From positions 1-48,051 of the forward strand of contig NZ_AYYO01000023.1 of assembly GCF_001436225.1 (NCBI RefSeq): 48,051 nucleotides of DNA, given 5' to 3'. This stretch comes from Lacticaseibacillus sharpeae JCM 1186 = DSM 20505. GTDB taxonomy: Bacteria; Bacillota; Bacilli; Lactobacillales; Lactobacillaceae. The notes below the pieces were generated by a model. It was not told the DNA's origin. It saw nothing but the letters and a program-made list of their open reading frames with translations, and did not search any database. The position numbers and the translations under genes were made by a program. Shown here in pieces: positions 42,075 to 48,051 of the stretch. Positions within the stretch are counted from its first letter, which is position 1; each line of letters opens with the position of its first letter.

Positions 42075-42437
42075 ATGGATCCTGCAGAACTTGGCCATCT
42101 TGCTTATTATGAGCGGTTGGTGCTGAAGGTTAAGGATCAAGTGGTACGCGGCATTTTGCAGCCGGGGGACAAGTTGCCCTCGGTGCGGGAGACGGCGCAG
42201 GCGGAGAAACTCAATCCGAACACTGTGGCCAAAGCGTACAAGCAGTTGGAGGTTGACGGGGTGATTGAGGTACAGCCGGGGCGCGGCTCCTTCATTAGCG
42301 TCAACCAGCGGGAACTTAGTGCAACGGAATTGCGGGAGCTGAAGAATCGCTTCGACGCACTTGTTGTCACGGCGACCGCGCAGGGTATCGATGAGGCGAC
42401 GTTAAGCCAGTGGCTTGCGGCGCACTTTAAGGGGTAA
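42075..42437 (+). CDS. GntR-family (YtrA subfamily) transcriptional regulator
   Basis: This 120-residue repressor has an N-terminal winged helix (VKDQVVRGILQPGDKLPSVRETAQAEKLNPNTVAKAYKQLEVDGVIEVQPGRGSFIS, described here by its key residues GDKLPS, NPNTV and GRGSF) and only a short helical C terminus, which is the YtrA type. The start at 42075 lies eight bases after GGAGG. YtrA proteins are encoded with ABC transporters and respond to cell-wall-active peptides; the same layout is present here, five bases from the ATPase gene. The perfect dyad over its promoter supports autorepression. Confidence 0.88.
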   Translation: MDPAELGHLAYYERLVLKVKDQVVRGILQPGDKLPSVRETAQAEKLNPNTVAKAYKQLEVDGVIEVQPGRGSFISVNQRELSATELRELKNRFDALVVTATAQGIDEATLSQWLAAHFKG

Positions 42438-42442
42438 TGGGT

Positions 42443-43342
42443 ATGGAAATCAAAATTAGTAACCTGGCAGAAAAAATTGACGGGCAGAGCATTCTACACG
42501 ATATCAATCTTGATTGGCATCCCGGCGAAATTCTGGGCCTGGTGGGGCGTAACGGCGCGGGCAAAACGACGTTGATGCGCGCACTGTCTGCCGCGTACCG
42601 GCCCCAATCCGGCACGGTGGCACTGGACGGGCACGACTTGCTGAAGGAACCCCAATTGCGCACGCACATGGTGTTCCTCGACAACGATAACCTGTTCTTC
42701 GGCGCGTCACGGTTGACCAAGGTGGCTGAATTCTACGCCACGGCCTACGCGCGTTTTGATTGCGACCAGTTCACGTCCTTGCTCGCCAAGAACGACATCA
42801 ATGCCAGTGCCACCTTCAACAGCTTGTCGAAGGGGAACCGCGCATACGTGCTGCTGGCTTTGGCGCTGGCCACTAATGCCGAGTTCATCCTGCTCGACGA
42901 ACCGTTCGACGGCCTGGACGTGATTGTGCGCGAACAGATTATCAACCTCGTTATCGACACGGTGACGGGCGGCGAGCGCACGTTCATGATTGCCTCACAC
43001 AACCTGGACGAACTCGACGGGCTCGCCGACCGCGTGGCCTTCCTGAAGCACGGCACCATCAGTCAGGTCTACACGCTTGAGGATGTGCGCGCCGATGCGG
43101 TGAAGATGCAGCTGGTGTTCAAGGGTAGCGAGATTCCAGCCGTGGTCCGCGAAAATGGGCGGATTGTGTCCCGGCGTGGCCGCGTGCTGGAAGTGGTATT
43201 TCCCCACTTCGATGACACGGTGGCCGCAGCTTTGCGGCAAGCCAGTCCGGTGATGCAGGAAGAGTTGCCACTCCAGCTAACTGACTTGTTCAAGCTGGAG
43301 TATCGCAAGACACGGGAAGGGGAGCTCGCTGATGCGCAATAA
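42443..43342 (+). CDS. ABC transporter ATP-binding protein (YtrB-like)
   Basis: This 299-residue ATPase has Walker A GRNGAGKTTLM (near residues 36-46), a degenerate signature LSKGNRAYVLLALAL and Walker B FILLDEPFDGLD, followed by a C-terminal extension of about 80 residues. The start at 42443 is eight bases after AAGGGG; an ATG at 42437 overlapping the previous stop is too close. It overlaps the next membrane gene by 11 bp. With its GntR gene and two membrane genes it resembles the ytr-type operons induced by ramoplanin or vancomycin-like peptides; the inducer here is not known. Confidence 0.88.
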   Translation: MEIKISNLAEKIDGQSILHDINLDWHPGEILGLVGRNGAGKTTLMRALSAAYRPQSGTVALDGHDLLKEPQLRTHMVFLDNDNLFFGASRLTKVAEFYATAYARFDCDQFTSLLAKNDINASATFNSLSKGNRAYVLLALALATNAEFILLDEPFDGLDVIVREQIINLVIDTVTGGERTFMIASHNLDELDGLADRVAFLKHGTISQVYTLEDVRADAVKMQLVFKGSEIPAVVRENGRIVSRRGRVLEVVFPHFDDTVAAALRQASPVMQEELPLQLTDLFKLEYRKTREGELADAQ

Positions 43343-44342
43343 GCGATTATGGCGGTTAATGTGGCAGCGCTACTGGCCGGCCGTGATTATTTTCGCGCTC
43401 GTAACGGTGCTCATAACCGGGTTCATCTTGCACTATGCCAGTCGGCTAACGGACGTGCCGATGAGCCGTGCAACCTATCTGTATGAGATGGCCAAGCATC
43501 CGGGCCAGTACGACCGAAATTACGTGGGCTACCTGCACGATGTCTACGCACCGTACGTCCAGGTCCGGGCCAGTGACCCGATTCCGTCCAGTAACGGTGG
43601 CGTGGTGCTGTCCGTGTTGATGCTGCTGACAGCGTTGATTGCGGGCATTGTTTGTGCCAGCCGCGACCTGCGCAGTGGATTTTTGGTATTCTGCCAGCAG
43701 GCGGGCTTCAGTCGGCAGACGGTCCTGCGAGTTCGCGGGTTGTTTCTGGCCGCAACGTTCAGCGTGCTCACTGTTTTGCACATGCTGTTCATGCTGGCGG
43801 TTGATTACCACGTGCACCCCGATTTCATCACGATTAAACCGGGGCAAATCGTGCTGGTGCTTCTATATAATGTCGTCTGGGTTGGCGGGGTTAGTTTAGC
43901 AGCGCAGGCAATCGCGACGATGGTTGGCCGCGGGTTGTTCGCCACGGTGCTGCTTTGGAGTATCGGGATTATGAGCGTTGCCGCGTTTTCGAACTCAGTG
44001 TACATCCTGCCGTTTAGCAACGTGACGCTCGATAACCCAGGGGACGATTACTGGCCGGCACTGCTGGTTGGCCTGGTGCTGCTCGGGCTCAGCGTTTGGG
44101 CACTGGCATATGCTGCCCGGCACGTGCAGTTCGAGCTGATTAACGCGAACTTCACCATGCGTGGGGCCAAAACGAGGTTGTTCGTGGTCCTGGCCGTCAT
44201 GATTGCCATCGCGACGAATGCGCAGGTGGGCACTGCCAGCATCGATTACACGGGTCTGGCGATGTCCATCATGTGGATCGTCTTCGCGGGCATCATGTGG
44301 TTTGGCGGCGACTATCTGACCCGCCGCATTGGGCTCAAGTAA
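43332..44342 (+). CDS. ABC transporter membrane subunit, first
   Basis: This 336-residue protein has one N-terminal helix (near 15-33), an extracellular segment of about 65 residues containing SSNGG, and about seven further helices, the architecture of ABC-2-like permeases. It starts within the end of the ATPase gene. The next gene begins with a similar sequence (MNKRLWKILWLRY against MRNKRLWRLMWQRY) and has the same layout, so the two are paralogues that probably form a heterodimeric channel. Confidence 0.78.
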   Translation: MRNKRLWRLMWQRYWPAVIIFALVTVLITGFILHYASRLTDVPMSRATYLYEMAKHPGQYDRNYVGYLHDVYAPYVQVRASDPIPSSNGGVVLSVLMLLTALIAGIVCASRDLRSGFLVFCQQAGFSRQTVLRVRGLFLAATFSVLTVLHMLFMLAVDYHVHPDFITIKPGQIVLVLLYNVVWVGGVSLAAQAIATMVGRGLFATVLLWSIGIMSVAAFSNSVYILPFSNVTLDNPGDDYWPALLVGLVLLGLSVWALAYAARHVQFELINANFTMRGAKTRLFVVLAVMIAIATNAQVGTASIDYTGLAMSIMWIVFAGIMWFGGDYLTRRIGLK

Positions 44343-44355
44343 GGGGGTGGACTGA

Positions 44356-45360
44356 ATGAATAAGCGTTTATGGAAAATTTTGTGGTTGCGTTACCGGCCA
44401 ATCATCTTGGTACTCGGCGTGTTGACGCTGGTTGTCACGGTTGTGGGCATCATGCAGTCACTCCCGTATCATGACGTGCTGACCAAGGCCCAGTTCTTGA
44501 CCAAGTACGGCAAGTCTGGCAACTACGATAGCTACCAGGATTTCGTGGAGGTTGAAACAGCGTACTACCTGAAGACGACGGGGATGTTCCCGTACTCGAA
44601 TGGTGGGGTGATTGTGTCCATCTTCATGCTGGGGGTTGCCGGCCTGTTCGGAGCCCTCTTAACGAACATCGAGTTGCAAAACGGCTTCGACACCTTCTGC
44701 CAGCGTGCTGGCTTCACGACGAATCAGGTATACGGGGCGCGCACGTTGCTCTTTAGCGGTGTGCTTGCCGGGCTGGTCACGCTGAACGTTCTGGCGCAGG
44801 TTGTAGCGTACTTCATCCGCGTGCCGGCAAAGTACGTTGGCATTGCACCGGGCCAGGTTGGCTTGCTGGTTGTGCTCAACATCGTCTGGATCTTGGTGCT
44901 GTATCTCGGCGGTCAAGCCATCGGAACTATCTTCGGGCACAACTGGTTCGCGTTGCTGCTAGCCATCATCCTGGTCGTCTTCCTGGTCTATGGCATTTTC
45001 GGCACGCCAATTATCGCGACGCCGGCCGGATTCGGGTTCATCATTGATCCGGGGACGGAATACTGGCTGGTGTTTGGCCTCGGCGTGGGCGGCCTAGTAT
45101 TAACTGGCGGACTTGGTTTCCTGATGAACCGCTTTGCCGACCGCACGCGGTTGCGCAGTGTCTTCACCGTGCCGGGGGCCAATGTGTTGGCCTTCATTGC
45201 CTGGGCCATTTGCTGGTGGCTGAGTTTCGATGTCACTTACAATGAGAAGTACACGGTGGTCAACCGGCCGCTCAAGCAAGACTTGGTCATCATTGCCATT
45301 GCGGCGGTTGTTTGGTTCGGCGGCCAGTGGCTAGTCGAGCGGCGGAACCGGGCAAAATAA
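44356..45360 (+). CDS. ABC transporter membrane subunit, second
   Basis: This 334-residue paralogue of the preceding protein shares its start motif, the Y-S-N-G-G segment (FPYSNGGVIVSIFML against PSSNGGVVLSVLML), the FCQ[RQ]AGF motif and the same helix order. It appears to have arisen by duplication. AAGGGGGTGG precedes ATG 44356, 13 bp after the previous stop. It closes the four-gene GntR-ABC operon. Confidence 0.78.
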   Translation: MNKRLWKILWLRYRPIILVLGVLTLVVTVVGIMQSLPYHDVLTKAQFLTKYGKSGNYDSYQDFVEVETAYYLKTTGMFPYSNGGVIVSIFMLGVAGLFGALLTNIELQNGFDTFCQRAGFTTNQVYGARTLLFSGVLAGLVTLNVLAQVVAYFIRVPAKYVGIAPGQVGLLVVLNIVWILVLYLGGQAIGTIFGHNWFALLLAIILVVFLVYGIFGTPIIATPAGFGFIIDPGTEYWLVFGLGVGGLVLTGGLGFLMNRFADRTRLRSVFTVPGANVLAFIAWAICWWLSFDVTYNEKYTVVNRPLKQDLVIIAIAAVVWFGGQWLVERRNRAK

Positions 45361-45369
45361 TGTGCGGAT

Positions 45370-45417
45370 TAAAGCAAGAAAATTCAGGCGGGTTGCCTGG
45401 GTTTGCTTGCTTTTTTG
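45370..45417 (+). terminator. Terminator of the GntR-ABC operon
   Basis: The outer arms AAGCAAG/CTTGCTT and inner arms CAGGC/GCCTG are followed by six T. Confidence 0.82.
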
Positions 45418-45579
45418 CTGGAGAAATTTGCGGTCAAAGCCGGTGCGCGCGGCGTGCGACGGCAAAAATGTGCACGTTTGCATTTTTCCTAAGATTAGCC
45501 GGAATGCCAGCGAACGCGCGCATTTTGTGGTAAGCTTAAGATTCTAGATAGTACGGATAAATCACGGAGGAGAATATCC

Positions 45580-46638
45580 ATGAAGATTTGCGTTTTAGCA
45601 GGTGGCCGCAGTACGGAACGAAACGTTTCCCTCTCTAGCGGTACCCGCATCACCACAGCTTTGCGCACAGCCGGACACGATGCGACCCTGGTTGACCTGT
45701 TCCTCGGCTACGATTTAAGCTCTGTTCAAAACGTGGACGACGTTTTTGCAGACGCGAACATCCCCGATTCCATGGCCATCAGTGACGCGGTGCTCACCGA
45801 TGATGACATCAACGCTCTGCGCACAGACGGCAGCACCCAGCTCTTCGGCCCTGGCGTCCTCGAGATTGCCAAGGCGGCCGACATTGTTTACCTCGCCCTG
45901 CACGGTGGCGACGGCGAAAACGGGAAGGTGCAGGCATACCTGGACCTGAACAACATTCGCTACACCGGTAGTGGCGCGCTTGCTTCCGGGATGACCATGA
46001 ACAAGGTCATCAGCAAGAAGATTATGCTCCAAAGCGACATTCCCACGGCGGCCTTCAAGGAAGTCCTTCGCGAGAACGGTAGCAAGCAGACCATGCCGTT
46101 CGGCTTCCCAATGATCGTTAAGCCAACCAGCGGCGGTTCATCAGTGGGGATGACCATCGCGCACGACCAGGCAGAGTTGGAAGCGGGGCTGACTGAAGCC
46201 TTCCGCTTTGACCCATCCGCCATCGTCGAAGAATTCATCACCGGTCGCGAGTTCTCTCTCGGCGTGGTGAACGGCCGCGCGCTGCCTGCCATCGAGATTA
46301 AAGTCCATGATGGTTGGTATGACTTCGAGCACAAGTTCCAGCCTGGGCACACCGACTTCGTGACCCCACCAGAACTGGACGAGGACACCCACAAGCGGAT
46401 GCAGGCTATCGCCGTGCGCACGCTTGACGTTCTGGAGCTCCAGAACTACGCGCGGGTCGACTTCCTGCTCGACAAGGACAACAATATCTTTGTCATCGAG
46501 GCCAACAATTTGCCCGGCATGACGCCACTGTCTCTGCTCCCCCAAGAAGCAGAAGCGGACGGCATGACCTACGAAGAACTGGTCGACTCCATCGTTAAGG
46601 GGAAGATTGCCCTCTACGAAGCGGGCCTGAACAACTAA
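45580..46638 (+). CDS. D-Ala-D-Ala ligase-family enzyme, Phe type (probable D-Ala-D-Lac ligase)
   Basis: This ATP-grasp ligase joins two D-residues for the end of the peptidoglycan stem. The N terminus reads LAGGRSTERNVSLSSG, with HGGDGENGKVQ near 105, the ATP-binding KPTSGGSSVGM near 178-188, and RVDFLLDKDN and EANNLPGMTPLS near the end. The segment aligned to YDYEAKY of E. coli DdlB reads YDFEHKF, putting Phe at residue 253 where DdlB has Tyr216. Phe there is the known mark of D-Ala-D-Lac ligases in vancomycin-resistant lactic bacteria. A D-lactate dehydrogenase gene follows 260 bp later. Substrate choice is inferred. Length (352) is normal. Confidence 0.85.
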   Translation: MKICVLAGGRSTERNVSLSSGTRITTALRTAGHDATLVDLFLGYDLSSVQNVDDVFADANIPDSMAISDAVLTDDDINALRTDGSTQLFGPGVLEIAKAADIVYLALHGGDGENGKVQAYLDLNNIRYTGSGALASGMTMNKVISKKIMLQSDIPTAAFKEVLRENGSKQTMPFGFPMIVKPTSGGSSVGMTIAHDQAELEAGLTEAFRFDPSAIVEEFITGREFSLGVVNGRALPAIEIKVHDGWYDFEHKFQPGHTDFVTPPELDEDTHKRMQAIAVRTLDVLELQNYARVDFLLDKDNNIFVIEANNLPGMTPLSLLPQEAEADGMTYEELVDSIVKGKIALYEAGLNN

Positions 46639-46646
46639 AGCACCCA

Positions 46647-46683
46647 CAAAAGGCAGAATGCACGCATGCGTTCTGCCTTTTTG
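46647..46683 (+). terminator. Terminator of the ligase gene
   Basis: The arms AAAAGGCAGAATGC and GCGTTCTGCCTTTT pair with one wobble and are followed by T. Confidence 0.85.
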
Positions 46684-46751
46684 TTTACCCCGGCAACTGA
46701 ATTAGAAAAAATCTAACCGCTTTCGGCTCGCAATCACCGGGGGCAAAGTCG

Positions 46752-46897
46752 TACAATTAAAGGGTAGGGACGTTCTAGAACTGACCGAACGCCGTTAATC
46801 CGCAGCGCTCGGCTGGGTAACGCCTGACAGTCCGCTGCGGAGTGGCCGCGACGGGCAGCAACTGAACATCGAACCAAAGACAATAGGAGGATTTCTG
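46752..46897 (+). promoter_or_regulatory. Promoter and long structured leader of the D-lactate dehydrogenase gene
   Basis: A -10 TACAAT (46752-46757) with only a poor -35 is followed by about 135 bases of leader. Within it perfect arms TCCGCAGC (46799-46806) and GCTGCGGA (46834-46841) enclose a 27-base interior that can fold further. No T run follows, so it is not a terminator. No known riboswitch is recognised. Confidence 0.45.
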
Positions 46898-47887
46898 ATG
46901 AAACTAGCATCTTTTGGTACTCGAGTTGACGAAAAGCCATTTTTGGAAGCTTGGGCCAAGCGCACCGGTAACGAAATGCAAATCTTCACCGAGACGCTGA
47001 ATGAAGACACGTTGAAACTCGCCGCAGACGGCACGCAGGGGATTACTGGCCTGCAGACCGTGCCGTACTCCGCGAAGTTGTTCCAGATGATGGCGGACCG
47101 TGGGATTAACTTCCTGTCCATCCGTAACGTCGGCCTCGACAACATTGATCTTGAAGGCGCGAAGGCCGCCGGTGTCCGCATTAGCAATGTGCCTGCCTAC
47201 TCACCAAGCGCCATCGCTGAATTCGCGGTGACACTCGTGATGCACCTGTGCCGGAACCTCGGGCAGGTCGAACAGCACCTGCAGAATAACGACTACAACG
47301 GCGCCATGCACTACATGGGTCGCGAAGTTGGGCACTCCACGGTGGGGGTCATCGGGACGGGTCGCATCGGCCGCGCTGCCATCCAGATTTTCAACGGCTT
47401 CGGCGCCAAGGTCATTGCCTACGACCCATTCCCAGCTAAGAACAGCGACATCGATTACGTAACGCTCGATGAACTGCTGGCGCAAAGTGACATTATCGAC
47501 CTGCACGTACCTGGCCTGCCACAGAACACGCACATGATTAATGCCGACTCCTTCGCTAAGATGAAGGACGGCGTCATCATCGTCAACACTGCCCGTGGCA
47601 ACCTGATTGACACGAAGGCGCTGCTCGATGCTCTGCACAGCGGCAAGGTTGCCGGTGCCGGGATCGACACGTTCGAATACGAGCAGCAAGACCTGCTGAA
47701 CCTGGAACAGCACGGCAACTTCAACGACCCAGTCTGGGATGAAATGCTGAATATGCCAAACGTGGTGCTCAGTCCCCACATCGCTTACTTCACGGCCACC
47801 GCGGTGAAGAACATGTGCGAATTCAGCCTGAACAACTTGACCGGCTTCATCAACGACGGCAAGGCGGAGAATGAAGTAAACATTTAG
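46898..47887 (+). CDS. ldhD: D-lactate dehydrogenase (D-2-hydroxyacid dehydrogenase family)
   Basis: This NAD-dependent enzyme reduces pyruvate to D-lactate. The 329-residue sequence follows the lactobacillus D-LDH pattern: ASFGTRVDEKPFLEAW at the start, SIRNVGLDNIDL near 74, the dinucleotide loop GVIGTGRIGRAA near 150, catalytic Arg in NTARGN (residue 233), Glu in DTFEYEQ (about 260) and His in SPHIAY (about 294). GGAGG lies at normal spacing. It supplies lactic fermentation and could also supply D-Lac to the Phe-type ligase encoded upstream. A D-hydroxyisocaproate dehydrogenase is the main alternative. Confidence 0.9.
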   Translation: MKLASFGTRVDEKPFLEAWAKRTGNEMQIFTETLNEDTLKLAADGTQGITGLQTVPYSAKLFQMMADRGINFLSIRNVGLDNIDLEGAKAAGVRISNVPAYSPSAIAEFAVTLVMHLCRNLGQVEQHLQNNDYNGAMHYMGREVGHSTVGVIGTGRIGRAAIQIFNGFGAKVIAYDPFPAKNSDIDYVTLDELLAQSDIIDLHVPGLPQNTHMINADSFAKMKDGVIIVNTARGNLIDTKALLDALHSGKVAGAGIDTFEYEQQDLLNLEQHGNFNDPVWDEMLNMPNVVLSPHIAYFTATAVKNMCEFSLNNLTGFINDGKAENEVNI

Positions 47888-47900
47888 TGAATATTGATTT

Positions 47901-47937
47901 AGGGCCACTGCCTGGTGACGGGTGGTGGCTTTTTTTA
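47901..47937 (+). terminator. Terminator of ldhD
   Basis: The arms GGCCACTGCC and GGTGGTGGCT pair with small mismatches and are followed by seven T. Confidence 0.82.
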
Positions 47938-47952
47938 CAGCAGGCTTACAAC

Positions 47953-47983
47953 ACAAAAAAGGCTAAACTTTTTTCGTTTAGCC
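47953..47983 (-). terminator. Terminator of the gene entering from the right edge
   Basis: The perfect arms GGCTAAAC and GTTTAGCC around seven bases are followed by six T on the minus strand. Confidence 0.75.
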
Positions 47984-48004
47984 CATGGTCGTACTATTTT
48001 GGGT

Positions 48005-48051
48005 CTACACTTTCTGGTGTTGGAGATTTTTCTCCAACTCAGAGGTGTAGG
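48005..48051 (-). CDS. 3' end of an unidentified gene running off the window (partial)
   Basis: A minus-strand frame enters from the right edge and ends YTSELEKNLQHQKV before TAG (48007-48005), with a terminator 22 bases further on. Too little is visible to name it. The same bases form an extended hairpin (GTTGGAG/CTCCAAC inside CTACAC/GTGTAG), so it could instead be the palindromic end of a mobile element. Confidence 0.3.
   Translation of the reverse strand, partial: YTSELEKNLQHQKV

Overview
The window comes from a high-GC, low-copy-repeat chromosome of a lactic acid bacterium, most likely Lactobacillaceae (a Lacticaseibacillus or Schleiferilactobacillus relative). Support: the order gdpP - rplI - dnaB - purA, which is typical of Lactobacillales; GGAGG ribosome binding sites; a D-lactate dehydrogenase of the lactobacillus type; a Ddl-type ligase with the Phe that marks intrinsically vancomycin-resistant lactobacilli; and many small Firmicutes transporters. 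No rRNA, tRNA, CRISPR array or intact insertion sequence was seen. The genus is an inference.

Layout. 1-2.4 kb: glutamine-type ABC transporter (ATPase plus a fused binding protein/permease) behind a perfect GlnR box. 2.4-3.9 kb: EamA exporter and a small membrane protein. 4-14.4 kb: the housekeeping block gdpP, rplI, dnaB, purA, interrupted between rplI and dnaB by an accessory insert (Rgg regulator with a divergent 39-residue peptide, CPBP membrane protease, uracil-DNA glycosylase-like protein, acetyltransferase). purA lies behind PurR boxes. 14.4-19 kb: BlaR1-like sensor, VanZ-like protein, BlaI repressor, small membrane proteins, GlpF channel. 19-22 kb: BceAB-type peptide-antibiotic ABC transporter with a BceR-like operator. 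22-28 kb: a mazF remnant, a P-loop kinase, a Crp/Fnr regulator with a flavin oxidoreductase, a second ABC exporter and an orphan RelB/DinJ antitoxin. 28-30 kb: BceRS-like two-component system. 30-36.4 kb: DUF2075 ATPase, aldo/keto reductase, HAD phosphatase, single EAL protein, OYE/DJ-1 operon. 36.4-41 kb: GNAT, a candidate structured RNA, MmuP/MmuM methionine salvage, and guaC behind a cluster of CGAAC sites. 41-48 kb: fructokinase, a GntR-ABC (YtrA-like) operon, a D-Ala-D-Lac type ligase followed by D-lactate dehydrogenase, and the edge of another gene.

The strongest shared theme is the cell envelope: GdpP (c-di-AMP), BlaI/BlaR1 plus VanZ, BceAB with a distant BceRS, the YtrA-type operon, and Ddl/LdhD for D-Lac-ended precursors all lie within 44 kb. 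The second theme is nitrogen and purine control, with recognisable GlnR and PurR sites. The most novel candidates are the Rgg/peptide/CPBP insert and three small promoter-to-terminator intergenic units that may encode RNAs. All functional calls rest on reading motifs; no database search was possible.
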